A stretch of 33,332 nt of DNA, taken from assembly GCF_001720395.1 (NCBI RefSeq), contig NZ_MDTU01000001.1, positions 29,854 through 63,185 of the forward strand, read 5' to 3'. This document shows positions 9,232-17,785 of the stretch, in pieces (the stretch's first letter is position 1; each line of letters starts with the position of its first letter). A program made the translations under genes and the position numbers. The notes beneath the pieces are model-generated. The model was not told the origin of the DNA and did no database searches. It worked only from the letters and a program-made list of their open reading frames with translations. Source of the DNA: Piscirickettsia litoralis. Lineage in GTDB: Bacteria > Pseudomonadota > Gammaproteobacteria > Piscirickettsiales > Piscirickettsiaceae.

Positions 9232-10767
9232 ATGAAGTTGTCTAAATCTTATCGGGCGATGTTACTGGGGGTGTGTTCACTTTCTATTGCCTCGGTTGCA
9301 TATGCAGAATATAACTTTTATTTTATTAATAATACGGATCGGCCGGTGAGCTATCACTCGTTTATTGATACTCAAGCTGAGGGTTGTGCAAGTTTAGAGA
9401 GCCGTCGCTATCATGCTTATTCGGGAAAATTACAAGCATATCAGCGTGGAAAGTTATTGACGATTAATTATGACCAAGGCATTAAAAATGGAAAAATTTA
9501 TTGCTTAAACGCGGATATTTCAAATGATAATAAAGATGGGAAAACACAGCATTTTCGCCTGACAACTCGTGTAAAAGGTGACCTCATTGGTTCAAGTATT
9601 ATGAGTGCAAACTACCAAGCTCAGTCTCCTTCTTCTTTGGCTTCTCAACCGATTACTATTTTTGCCAGCAAGCCTGCCCCGAATAATGTTCAACTGGAGT
9701 CGATCGAACCTAAACTCTTATGGAATAACAAACCCTATAAGGTTTATGGTGCTGCGATTCACTATGGCGGCAGTGACCAATCGACCAATGAAATTGATTA
9801 TGTGCTGGACCAAAGTGCGACTGAACCGCGTTATTCTCGCAATGATAGCGATGATCAATCTTTAGCCGTTGCTAGCTATAATGTGCAACTTTGGCCATTT
9901 TATGCCGGTGTGGCGATGCGAATGAATCAAGCGGCAGTGCGAGCGCAATTGATTCCTGAGAAAATTAAAGATTATGATGTCGTCGTTGTTGAAGAGTTAA
10001 TGAGCAAAGCGCACCGTGAGGCCTTTATTAATGCAATGAAGCAAGATTATCCCTATTACTATGGCCCGACATTTGATAGTAAATTGTTAGGGGGTGGACA
10101 GATGATTTTTAGTCATTGGCCGATAGTCACCGGTCAACGTGCTAAAGAAATATATAAGGACTGTAGCGATGTTGATTGTAATGCCGCTAAAGGCGTGCTA
10201 TATGTGCGGATTCAAAAGGGTCATATGCTCTATAACATTATTGGCACACACCTACAGGCGACAGAAGGGCAATCAACAGAAGCTAAAGATACGATTGCTC
10301 GAGATAAACAGTTTAAACAACTTGAACAGTTTATTGCTGATCGGCATATCCCGAAAAGTCAGCCGGTAGTCATTGCTGGGGATCTCAATGTCGATTACCA
10401 AAAATGCCATATTAAAGGTGATTGCATCGAGCTTAAGCAAACAATTCTAGCAGTTGATCCAAGTTATCAGCCTTGGTCGAACATTAATGTATTACCCTAT
10501 GGGGGTGATTACACTAAGAATCTGATGAACACCGGGACTTATGGTGAGATGGATGATTATGTTCTGGTCAATCAAAGTTATTTAGCCAAGGATCAGCCAC
10601 AGCAAACGCGTATTCGTGTGATACGTGGAGTGAATAACACAGATATGTATGATGGCGGCTCACTTGTACCTTCAGCGCCTTATGCAGAATTGGATTTATC
10701 GGATCATTTTTTGTTTGAGAGTCAGCTCCATTTTCCGCGTGAGTTGTTTTATGATAAGACACGTTAA
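9232..10767 (+). CDS. Secreted sphingomyelinase C-like phosphodiesterase
   Basis: This 511-residue protein has a signal peptide (cleavage probably A-Y-A/E after residue 25), an unassigned domain at about 26-205, and a C-terminal endonuclease/exonuclease/phosphatase-fold domain from about 212. Catalytic candidates are N217, E254 or E255, H340 (G-T-H-L-Q-A), D384 and N386 (G-D-L-N-V-D), and D491-H492 (S-D-H-F). Bacillus cereus sphingomyelinase uses E53, H151, D195, N197 and H296; the His-to-Asp spacing of 44 is identical here. Such enzymes cleave sphingomyelin to ceramide and phosphocholine and damage host membranes. Substrate is inferred; another phosphodiester is possible. AAGGAG precedes the ATG. 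It is a likely virulence factor if the host is animal. Confidence 0.8.
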   Translation: MKLSKSYRAMLLGVCSLSIASVAYAEYNFYFINNTDRPVSYHSFIDTQAEGCASLESRRYHAYSGKLQAYQRGKLLTINYDQGIKNGKIYCLNADISNDNKDGKTQHFRLTTRVKGDLIGSSIMSANYQAQSPSSLASQPITIFASKPAPNNVQLESIEPKLLWNNKPYKVYGAAIHYGGSDQSTNEIDYVLDQSATEPRYSRNDSDDQSLAVASYNVQLWPFYAGVAMRMNQAAVRAQLIPEKIKDYDVVVVEELMSKAHREAFINAMKQDYPYYYGPTFDSKLLGGGQMIFSHWPIVTGQRAKEIYKDCSDVDCNAAKGVLYVRIQKGHMLYNIIGTHLQATEGQSTEAKDTIARDKQFKQLEQFIADRHIPKSQPVVIAGDLNVDYQKCHIKGDCIELKQTILAVDPSYQPWSNINVLPYGGDYTKNLMNTGTYGEMDDYVLVNQSYLAKDQPQQTRIRVIRGVNNTDMYDGGSLVPSAPYAELDLSDHFLFESQLHFPRELFYDKTR

Positions 10768-10822
10768 TTTACCTTAAAATTTGCTATACTCAGGGGCCGA
10801 GTGAACTAAGGTGATAAACAGC

Positions 10823-12760
10823 GTGAAACGTATTCAGACTCTGCCCCGTCATTTAACCAATCAAATTGCTGCTGGAGAAGTGGTTGAGCGCCCTGCGGCT
10901 GTGATCAAAGAGCTGGTTGAGAACAGTTTGGATGCTGGGGCGACACGCATTGAGATCGACATTGATAAGGGGGGTGTGCAGCGAATTAGTTTACGTGATG
11001 ATGGTCATGGCATTGCTAAGGACGACTTAAAGCTGGCCTTGGATCGTCATGCAACGAGTAAAATTTCGACCATAGAGGATCTAGAAGCGGTGGAAACCTT
11101 AGGGTTCCGTGGTGAGGCTTTAGCCAGTATCAGCGCGGTCTCGCGTTTTTGTCTACAATCACGCACAAATGATGAGGAGATGGGCTGGTCTATCGAAATG
11201 GAGGGTGAAAATGACCCTGATTTGTTGCTTAAGCCGATCGCACACGGACTAGGAACCAGTATTCACGTTCGTGATTTATTTTTTAATGTGCCGGCGCGAC
11301 GCAAGTTTTTACGTGCTGAACGCACTGAGTTTTTACATATTGATGAAACTGTACGCAAAATCGCTTTAAGCCATTTTCCAGTTGCCTTTAAGCTTAGTCA
11401 TAATGGTAAGGTTATTTTCGATCTAAAAGCAGCGGTTTCTTTGACAGAGCAGCGCGCACGGGTAGCAAAGCTTTGTGGTCAGATGTTTGTTGAGCAAAGT
11501 TTATACATTAATGAAGAAATTAATGGCTTGTGTTTGCGGGGGTGGATTGCGAAACCGACGTTTTCAAGAAGCCAGGCGGACTTACAATACTTTTATGTCA
11601 ATGACCGGATGATCCGTGATCGTGCGTTAAATCAAGCGGTTCGGCAAGCCTATCAAGATGTCTTATATTCTGGCCGTTATCCGGCGTTTGTCCTCTTTTT
11701 AGGCTTAGATCCGGTTGAAGTGGATGTGAATGTGCACCCGACTAAGCAAGAGGTGCGCTTTTCATCCGGCCGACAGGTGTTTGGCTTTATTCGTAAAGTT
11801 TTGCAAGAAGCCTTAAAAAAGACCCAACCGGCTTATGAAACCCAAGGACAAGTAGAGCAGCAGGAACAAATAACAGCGATAAGCGCTTCACCTTCAGAGC
11901 CTGTCGCTATTACAAAAAATCAAGCTTATTCGCTAAAAGCGGCTTCAAATACGGGTAAAAAACCATCGATTCGCGTTGCGGCCGCACAACCTTTAGCGCT
12001 CAAAGCGCAAGCAGTGAAAGAGCAAAAAGGGCCTTTACAGCTTTATGCCCAGCTTTTAGAGGTAAATGATGAAAAAATAGATGAACAACCTGAGCTTAAA
12101 CTTGCTAAAAAGCAGAATGCAAACATGACTCATGCTCCCTCTAAAACTTGTGAAAACAAAAAAGGTCAAGAGAAAACACCGCCGTTAGGGTTTGCTTTAG
12201 CGCAATTAAAGGGAGTTTATATTCTCGCAGAGAATGATTCGGGTTTGATTTTAGTCGATATGCATGCGGCTCATGAGCGTGTTGTTTATGAAAAGCTAAA
12301 GCAAGCCTGGCAGGAGGATAAGCTGGCAACGCAAGCGTTACTTATACCATTATCATTAAAATTATCCCCGTTAGAGATTGAACGCTTAACAACATGCGAA
12401 GAATTATTTCAAAAATTAGGCTTAGCTGTCAGTGTCACTGGTTTTGAAACGGCACTGATTCGTACAATCCCAGCCTTATTGAAGCAAGAGCATGCAGAGC
12501 AACTTGTTAAAGATGTAATCAGTGATGTCAGTCGTTTTGGTGATAGCTTTGCAATAGAAAATCACTTAAATGACATTCTAGCGACGATGGCCTGCCACGG
12601 TGCGGTGCGGGCGAATCGCCAGCTGAGTCTTCCAGAAATGAATGCGCTATTACGAGATATGGAAAAAACTGATCATGCCAATCAATGTAATCATGGTCGC
12701 CCAACCTGGACAGCACTTGACATGACCGCCCTCGATAAACTGTTTTTAAGAGGGAGGTAG
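10823..12760 (+). CDS. mutL: DNA mismatch repair protein MutL
   Basis: MutL couples mismatch recognition by MutS to strand incision. The N-terminal GHKL ATPase has N-Q-I-A-A-G-E-V-V-E-R-P, E-L-V-E-N-S-L-D-A-G-A, D-D-G-H-G-I, G-F-R-G-E-A-L-A-S-I and F-F-N-V-P-A-R-R-K-F. A variable Lys/Gln-rich linker joins it to the dimerisation domain. That domain carries D-M-H-A-A-H-E-R-V-V-Y-E, the DxHA(x)2E(x)4E metal site of endonuclease-type MutL, and C-N-H-G-R-P. This fits a MutH-independent pathway as in Pseudomonas. I favour the GTG at 10823 because AAGG sits about 11 bases upstream; an in-frame GTG at 10811 overlaps that site. miaA follows by six bases, so the two are probably cotranscribed. Confidence 0.96.
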   Translation: MKRIQTLPRHLTNQIAAGEVVERPAAVIKELVENSLDAGATRIEIDIDKGGVQRISLRDDGHGIAKDDLKLALDRHATSKISTIEDLEAVETLGFRGEALASISAVSRFCLQSRTNDEEMGWSIEMEGENDPDLLLKPIAHGLGTSIHVRDLFFNVPARRKFLRAERTEFLHIDETVRKIALSHFPVAFKLSHNGKVIFDLKAAVSLTEQRARVAKLCGQMFVEQSLYINEEINGLCLRGWIAKPTFSRSQADLQYFYVNDRMIRDRALNQAVRQAYQDVLYSGRYPAFVLFLGLDPVEVDVNVHPTKQEVRFSSGRQVFGFIRKVLQEALKKTQPAYETQGQVEQQEQITAISASPSEPVAITKNQAYSLKAASNTGKKPSIRVAAAQPLALKAQAVKEQKGPLQLYAQLLEVNDEKIDEQPELKLAKKQNANMTHAPSKTCENKKGQEKTPPLGFALAQLKGVYILAENDSGLILVDMHAAHERVVYEKLKQAWQEDKLATQALLIPLSLKLSPLEIERLTTCEELFQKLGLAVSVTGFETALIRTIPALLKQEHAEQLVKDVISDVSRFGDSFAIENHLNDILATMACHGAVRANRQLSLPEMNALLRDMEKTDHANQCNHGRPTWTALDMTALDKLFLRGR

Positions 12761-12766
12761 TTGATC

Positions 12767-13733
12767 ATGGTAGCAGCAGATTTAAATCGAGTCGTATTTT
12801 TAATGGGGCCAACGGCTTCAGGTAAAACAGATTTAGCGATGCATTTAGTTGAAACAGGACCATATGAAATCATCAGTGTGGATTCAGCGATGATTTATCG
12901 GGATATGGATATCGGCACGGCTAAGCCGAGCGCCGAGGAGTTAAATCGTGCACCACATCGCATGATCAGCTTTTTGGACCCGAGCGTCCCTTATTCTGCG
13001 GCCGACTTTCGTTTAGATGCTTTAAAGCATATCGAAGAAATTATTGGTGCAGGTAAAACACCGTTACTTGTCGGTGGTACCATGCTCTATTTTAAAGCTC
13101 TACGTGATGGCCTGGCCGAGTTACCGGCAGCGGATGAAAATATACGGGCGCAATTGCAACAGCGTGCAGACCAAGCAGGCCTAGAAATATTACATCAAGA
13201 GCTTGAAACTATTGATCCGGTTTCGGCTAAGCGCATTCACCCAAATGACCCACAGCGTTTATTAAGAGCGTTGGAAGTGTATCAAATCACCGGTAAAAGC
13301 CTTACTGAGTTATGTCAAGAAAATGATCAAACGCCCTGTCCATATCCCATTACGGCGATGGCTTTAGCACCAGCTGATCGCGCTGTTTTACATGAGCGTA
13401 TCAAATTACGTTTTGAAAAAATGATGGAATTAGGCTTCTTAGACGAAGTGCAAAAAATTGTATCAGCGCGGAGATTTAAAAGAAGATTTACCGGCAGTGC
13501 GTGCCGTTGGTTATCGACAAGCCTGGCAGCATTTATCGGGTGAGCTAAGTTATGATGAAATGATCGAGCGCAGCGTTATCGCAACACGCCAATTAGCAAA
13601 ACGCCAAATGACATGGTTGCGTAGTTGGCCAGAATTGCAGTGGTTTGATAGTTTATCAGAAACGATATGGCAGGATGTGGATGGGTGTTTAGATGAGGAG
13701 AGCTCTGACACTCCAAGGACTAGAAAAGATTAA
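12767..13733 (+). pseudogene. miaA: tRNA dimethylallyltransferase MiaA, frameshifted at an A6 tract
   Basis: MiaA transfers a dimethylallyl group to A37 of tRNAs that read U-starting codons. The P-loop [24 protein letters not shown] and the L-V-G-G-T-x-L-Y-F-K motif are intact. At A6 (13452-13457) the frame shifts: it reads on to a stop at 13543, while the true C-terminus ([29 protein letters not shown]-x-T-W-L-R) continues one frame over to 13733. Removing one A gives 321 residues, against 316 in E. coli. The start is ATG 12767 with AGGGAGG nine bases upstream. hfq, the usual next gene, is absent. Confidence 0.9.
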
Positions 13734-13767
13734 AATGGATTTTCTCTGTGAGTAAAGGGACTAAAAA

Positions 13768-13836
13768 TGAACAAAAGATTGCTGAGTATTGCATGTGGGC
13801 TATCAATAATTCGGTGTAAACGCTCTTTCTAAATAT
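13768..13836 (+). pseudogene. Short signal-peptide-like remnant
   Basis: ATG 13768, preceded by AAAGGGA at good spacing, opens a frame of 22 codons: M-N-K-R-L-L-S-I-A-C-G-L-S-I-I then a short basic tail and stop. It looks like the first half of a signal peptide cut off by downstream DNA. A rearrangement here would also explain why hfq does not follow miaA. Weak evidence. Confidence 0.25.
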
Positions 13837-13844
13837 ACTCGATT

Positions 13845-13887
13845 AAACAGCTTTCGAACTCAATTATAAATCGATTCAAAGCTGTTT
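13845..13887. terminator. 10-bp inverted repeat, possible bidirectional terminator
   Basis: AAACAGCTTT (13845-13854) pairs with AAAGCTGTTT (13878-13887); GAA/TTC extends the stem inside, and ATACTC/GAGTAT flank it outside. It lies between the end of the mutL-miaA region and the converging minus-strand cassette. The T run on either strand fits a shared terminator, though the loop is long. Confidence 0.45.
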
Positions 13888-13896
13888 TCCAGTTTC

Positions 13897-14010
13897 TTAG
13901 AGTATGTAAACCATCTCACCCGTTGAACCTGTATTTGGTTCTAATTCAGGATCAAGTTCTAGATATTCTTCTTCTGTAATTCCTAGATAGTCAGCAATTT
14001 CTTTGCTCAT
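13897..14010 (-). CDS. 37-residue acidic small protein
   Basis: The sequence begins M-S-K-E-I-A-D-Y-L-G-I-T-E-E-E-Y-L-E-L-D and ends G-E-M-V-Y-I-L. It is strongly acidic and predicted helical at the start. AAGGAGACAAAT precedes the ATG, one of the best ribosome binding sites in the window. It follows the membrane-protein gene by 16 bases on the same strand, so it is probably in its operon. The start resembles small acidic proteins with an L-G-I-x-E-E-E-L-x-x-L-D pattern that I recall as uncharacterised and usually longer, so this copy may be truncated at the inverted repeat. Function unknown. Confidence 0.6.
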   Translation of the reverse strand: MSKEIADYLGITEEEYLELDPELEPNTGSTGEMVYIL

Positions 14011-14025
14011 ATTTGTCTCCTTGAG

Positions 14026-14659
14026 TTATTTAGAAGTTATATCGTCGAATGCTAAAGATGGTCTTAATATCTCTTCTAGACCACCATTAGCCATTTTAAC
14101 TAATATATCATTATTCTTTTTAACTGTACCTTCATTGTCTGGTTTAGCTTGAAAAATATGTGTAGATATAACTGCCGTTTTCTGGTCAGATTCTAGTATG
14201 CTGTTATTTATGAATGGTTCAGCTTCCTTGAGAATATCCTCCATAGCATACTTGATAGTTAATAATTTTTTTGATGTCACGCTATCAAAAATAAAAGGTA
14301 ATTCATTGAATAGGTCATTGACTTTTTCTAAGTCACTTCTTATTATCTGGTAAATTTTCTCATCATTAGGTTTATCTTTATCGTACTTGCAGCTTTCAGT
14401 ATCAATTTCGTGTAGAAAATTTTTTCAGTCTTTTATAGATGCTAAATCTTTGTTCATGGAATCTTATATTTATTTCTCTTTTAGCATCTCTGTTGTGTGT
14501 AATTCTAGTGTGTAGAGTTATTATTATGCTTAAAATAGCAGTCATTGCTGTTATAATTGAGAAAACCATACTTAATCCTTTAAATATAAGTATAACTATG
14601 TATACAGTTAGAACTGTATATACAGTGCATACAAGCCAGAACTCTTCGTCTTTATCCAT
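14026..14659 (-). pseudogene. Unrecognised two-helix membrane protein, frameshifted at a T6 tract
   Basis: From the ATG at 14659 the frame encodes a short acidic start, two membrane helices (about residues 8-28 and 31-50) and a basic segment R-F-H-E-Q-R-F-S-I-Y-K-R-L. It then hits a stop at 14402. A second frame continues to 14026 with a helical soluble domain. Removing one base from T6 (14420-14425) joins them as R-L-K-N-F-L-H-E-I-D and gives 210 residues. The R-F-x-I-Y-x-x-L-x-x-F-L pattern after two helices is common in uncharacterised accessory membrane proteins. It lies 24 bases after the exported-protein gene. I cannot name a family. Confidence 0.55.
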
Positions 14660-14683
14660 TAATTTTCTTCTCAGCAGTTCTTG

Positions 14684-15016
14684 CTACCTGTTTGCTTTAT
14701 CAATTGCTTCTTGCATTTCATCTTGTATTCTTTGAATGTCATTTTTAGCATTTTCTAAATACTCTTTAACACAGGAGATATATTGTTGAATATCATAGTT
14801 ATACTGCATGACTTCATTGTTATAAGCTTGTATTGCATAACTATCATGATAGTAAGGCTTTTGTGGTTTGATTGGTTTAAAACCGCAGTCTACCTCAGGG
14901 TATTGTCCTAAACTGAAGTTACTACCACCATAGACATATGCGCATGATGGCTGTGCTAATAGCAGTGCTGGTATCCATGCTATGACTATTCTCTTACTCC
15001 ACAGAGTAGTAAGCAC
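14684..15016 (-). CDS. Small exported protein of unknown function
   Basis: This 110-residue protein has a signal peptide (hydrophobic I-V-I-A-W-I-P-A-L-L-L-A, probable cleavage S-C-A/Y after about residue 26). The mature part is rich in Tyr, Gln and Asn and ends in a charged amphipathic helix. Three cysteines remain outside or near the cleavage site, so a disulfide is possible. The GTG start has AAGGG nine bases upstream. It is first in the minus-strand trio ending at 13897. I recognise no domain. Confidence 0.55.
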   Translation of the reverse strand: MLTTLWSKRIVIAWIPALLLAQPSCAYVYGGSNFSLGQYPEVDCGFKPIKPQKPYYHDSYAIQAYNNEVMQYNYDIQQYISCVKEYLENAKNDIQRIQDEMQEAIDKANR

Positions 15017-15242
15017 CTCTATTTTCCCTTGCCGCTTCGATCATAGATTTATTTTGACCTTTATGCCTTAAACATGCAACTTGGTAAGGGTTTGCCTATG
15101 CAGCTCCATGGTTAATTTTATTAATTTAACGTTAGTTTAATTATAAGCTGGAAGGCTTTATGAGTGTCCCCGGTGATTTTGAAGGGGAAGCGAGATTCCA
15201 AGTTGCTTACACAATGCTAGCTGAAAATAATTGAGGGTGTTT
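15017..15242. other. Intergenic region with a marginal 24-codon ORF
   Basis: Most of the stretch is AT-rich and should carry the promoter of the minus-strand trio. On the plus strand an ATG at 15160, preceded by GGAAGG, opens 24 codons ending at 15234. The peptide M-S-V-P-G-D-F-E-G-E-A-R-F-Q-V-A-Y-T-M-L matches nothing I know. It may be a remnant or chance. Confidence 0.3.
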
Positions 15243-15785
15243 TTATAACCTCCGACAAAACCCCTGTTCCTTAACATCAAGTGCGTTATTAAATTTGCTG
15301 GATAGGTTTTGAAAGGCAATTAAGGCGGTTAGGTCGAGTATTTGATCTTCGTTGAAATATTGCTTTAGTTGGTTGTAAATCTGCTCTGAGACTTCTTTAT
15401 CTGTATAGGTCATCGCTTCTGTGTAGTTAAGAGCGGCTTTTTCTTGGTCGGTAAAGAGTTTAGATCCTTGCCATTGATGCAATTGATCGAGTTTCTCTGA
15501 TTGCTCTAAGCGTTCCATGAGTAGAGCGGAGTTCATATCGATGCAAAAGGAGCATGAATTAATTTGAGAGGTGTATACGGTGACGAGTGAGCGAATAACC
15601 GGAGGCACAGAGCTGTTTTTTTCAACGCTGTTATAAAAAAGTGCCATGGCGTACATCATTTTGGGCCGGCGACCCCAAAGCCAGTTCGGGTTTAAGACGA
15701 AGCCGAACTTTCTTTTCTGTAACCAAAAGAACAAGCGGACGTGCCAAGGGTAATCTGAGAGCCTTTTTTGAGTCAGTCGCATCAT
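15243..15785 (-). CDS. AhpD-like / carboxymuconolactone decarboxylase-family protein
   Basis: The protein is about 180 residues from M-M-R-L-T-Q-K-R-L, with AGGAAG just upstream; the longer open frame back to 15968 overlaps the divergent gene and is not needed. The family signature appears as S-C-S-F-C-I-D-M-N-S-A-L. The CxxC pair is present, but the His that normally follows four residues after the second Cys is Asn. Members are AhpD-type peroxidase partners or related redox proteins. Peroxidase cofactor activity is therefore uncertain. It diverges from ytoQ. Confidence 0.75.
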   Translation of the reverse strand: MMRLTQKRLSDYPWHVRLFFWLQKRKFGFVLNPNWLWGRRPKMMYAMALFYNSVEKNSSVPPVIRSLVTVYTSQINSCSFCIDMNSALLMERLEQSEKLDQLHQWQGSKLFTDQEKAALNYTEAMTYTDKEVSEQIYNQLKQYFNEDQILDLTALIAFQNLSSKFNNALDVKEQGFCRRL

Positions 15786-15906
15786 CTTCCTGATTATTAT
15801 TGCTTTTCCAGTTAGGTTATTTATTTGGCTGATCGGCAAATTTTGCAGCAGTCGCCAAACCACGTATACTCGATAGTCAACAATTATAGCAAGAAGGTGT
15901 GTGATT

Positions 15907-16365
15907 ATGAAACAAGCATTAGCTGTGTATTTATCCGGTGAGATCCATAGTGATTGGCGCCAGCGCATTCATCAGCAAGTTATCGAGAAAGAGCTGAATA
16001 TCGAGTTACTCAGCCCTGTTACTGATCATGCGAGAAGTGATGATTGTGGAGATAAGATTCTTGGGAAAGAGTCAACAGCATTTTGGAAAGATCATAAAGC
16101 GGCGAAAATCAATGCAATTAGAACGACGACGCTATTACAAAAGGCGGATATAGTCGTTGTGAAGTTTGGTGAAAAGTATCGACAGTGGAATGCAGCCTTT
16201 GATGCTGGCTATGCAATCGCCATGAAAAAGCCTTTGCTTGTGATTCATCCAGCAGAATTTACTCATGCTTTGAAAGAAGTTGATGCCCAGGCGTTGGCTG
16301 TTGCCGAAACTGAGGAGCAGATTGCTGATATTCTTGAATATATCTTACTGGACTGTAATGCATAA
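15907..16365 (+). CDS. ytoQ: YtoQ family protein
   Basis: This 152-residue protein matches the YtoQ family along its length: V-Y-L-S-G-E-I-H-x-D-W-R at the start, S-P-V-T-D-H-x-R-S-D-D-x-G, K-D-H-K-A-A-K-I-N-x-I-R-T, A-D-I-V-V-V-K-F-G-E-K-Y-R-Q-W-N-A-A-F-D-A-G. The fold resembles nucleoside 2-deoxyribosyltransferases, but the reaction of YtoQ is not established to my knowledge. The start is ATG 15907, with GAAGG nine bases upstream. A transporter gene follows 18 bases later, suggesting an operon. Confidence 0.88.
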   Translation: MKQALAVYLSGEIHSDWRQRIHQQVIEKELNIELLSPVTDHARSDDCGDKILGKESTAFWKDHKAAKINAIRTTTLLQKADIVVVKFGEKYRQWNAAFDAGYAIAMKKPLLVIHPAEFTHALKEVDAQALAVAETEEQIADILEYILLDCNA

Positions 16366-16383
16366 CAATAATAAAGGTAAATA

Positions 16384-17334
16384 ATGGGACACGTTTTTGC
16401 AACCACATCGGTATTGTTTGTTGCTATTTTTTTAGGTTTTGGATTCGGGCATAGTAGAGTATTCAAGGCCGGAACAGATATTACACTGATCCACTATGTC
16501 TTTTATGTTGCACTGCCTCTGGCGTTATTTCTAAGTTGCTATAAAAGCCATTTTAGTCTGGCAGAACTGCATTATTCACTGGCTTATGGCCTAGCAATGG
16601 TGATTATTATTGCATTGATTTTATTCATTAGTTATAAGCTGATGGGTAAAAGCCTTGCTGAGAGTGTGATGAATAGCATCGCTGTGAGTCAGGTGGATGG
16701 GGCGTATTTTACCATTCCTTTATTTATGCTGATTTTTGCCTCGCCGGCGTTGGCAATTCCGTTGATGGCAATACAGAACATCATCTTTTTTACCTTGGCA
16801 ATTTTGGTCATTGAGATTTTAATCTCGGCTAAAAATAAGAAAAATAATAATCAAAAATATCTTAAATTTGTTTTGCAGCGTATTATAGCAGTTATTTTTA
16901 CTAATCCGATTATTGCATCGTCTTTGTTGGGTTTTGTTGTTGGTGCTTTAGAAGTTCCACTAAATGATCATGTGGTGAAATTTTTGCACTTTATGGGAGG
17001 GACATCTGCGCCTGTGGCTCTATTTGCATTAGGTATTTCCTGCGCTCATCATATTAAAAGCTTAAAATTAGGTAGTGATTTATTTTCGATTACTTTAATT
17101 ACAGTGTTTAAACTGATTTTATTTCCGGTGATTGCCTGGATTGTCGGTTGGTTGATGCACTTGCCACATGAATTGCTATTAGCCTTAGTTTTGCTTTGTG
17201 CGAGCCCAACAGCAACACATAATTATATTATTGCTAATAAATATCAGCTGGGCGCACAGACACAGACGTTTGTGGTTGTCGTGACAACTTTATTAAGTTT
17301 TATTACCATTAATTTTTGGTTGTATATTTTGTGA
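16384..17334 (+). CDS. AEC-family (auxin efflux carrier type) transporter
   Basis: This 316-residue inner-membrane protein has about ten hydrophobic helices in two five-helix halves, typical of the AEC/malonate-permease (MdcF-like) family. Conserved-type segments include N-S-I-A-V-S-Q-V-D-G-A-Y-F-T-I-P-L-F and the C-terminal C-A-S-P-T-A-T-H-N-Y-I-I-A. Bacterial members carry small carboxylic acids; the substrate here cannot be read from sequence. AAAGG lies before the ATG. The next gene starts within the stop codon, so the two are translationally coupled. Confidence 0.9.
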   Translation: MGHVFATTSVLFVAIFLGFGFGHSRVFKAGTDITLIHYVFYVALPLALFLSCYKSHFSLAELHYSLAYGLAMVIIIALILFISYKLMGKSLAESVMNSIAVSQVDGAYFTIPLFMLIFASPALAIPLMAIQNIIFFTLAILVIEILISAKNKKNNNQKYLKFVLQRIIAVIFTNPIIASSLLGFVVGALEVPLNDHVVKFLHFMGGTSAPVALFALGISCAHHIKSLKLGSDLFSITLITVFKLILFPVIAWIVGWLMHLPHELLLALVLLCASPTATHNYIIANKYQLGAQTQTFVVVVTTLLSFITINFWLYIL

Positions 17335-17717
17335 AAATTATAGAAATAGAAAAGCTGATTAAAGAAAAAGAACTCGCTTTACTAACAGCTGAAGTGTGTC
17401 GTTCAAAAGATAAATTAAGATCATTATTATCATCCGATTTTTTAGAAGTTGGTGCATCGGGTGCTTATTTTGGCTTAAATGAAGTGTTAGAAAAGTTGCC
17501 TGCTGAAAACAGTTGGCAGGCACATGCTCAAGACTTTGAGTTTAGGTCGCTTGCAGAGGGTGTCGTCCAGCTCATTTTTCGAGCTGTTATCAGGGCAAAT
17601 AGTGAGAGTGCTGGGGTGTATTCAAGAAGAACGTCGATTTGGCGCAATGAAGTTTGTGGCTGGCGTATGGTGTATCACCAAGGGACGAAGACCGTACCTT
17701 TTGATTTAATTATGTAA
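17331..17717 (+). CDS. SnoaL-like / DUF4440 protein
   Basis: This 128-residue protein starts at the GTG that overlaps the transporter stop (GTGA). It has the layout of DUF4440, an NTF2-like fold: an N-terminal helix, then L-L-S-S-D-F-L-E-V-G-A-S-G, and late strands S-I-W-R-N-E-V-C-G-W-R-M-V-Y-H-Q-G. Such proteins are small-molecule binding or isomerase-like, often without known substrate. Coupling with the transporter suggests a shared substrate pathway, which is inference. Confidence 0.75.
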   Translation: MKIIEIEKLIKEKELALLTAEVCRSKDKLRSLLSSDFLEVGASGAYFGLNEVLEKLPAENSWQAHAQDFEFRSLAEGVVQLIFRAVIRANSESAGVYSRRTSIWRNEVCGWRMVYHQGTKTVPFDLIM

Positions 17718-17785
17718 TTTTAGAATGAATGATCATGTGGTATAAGGTCTTAATTTAGAATTAATTGATATTAAAGGAGAACCAA

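Noticed and set aside
15160-15234. 24-codon plus-strand gene
   Set aside because: It has a fair ribosome binding site but no similarity or context; kept only as a note in the intergenic entry.
15786-15968. N-terminal extension of the AhpD-like gene
   Set aside because: It overlaps the divergent ytoQ start and lacks family similarity; ATG 15785 has its own ribosome binding site.
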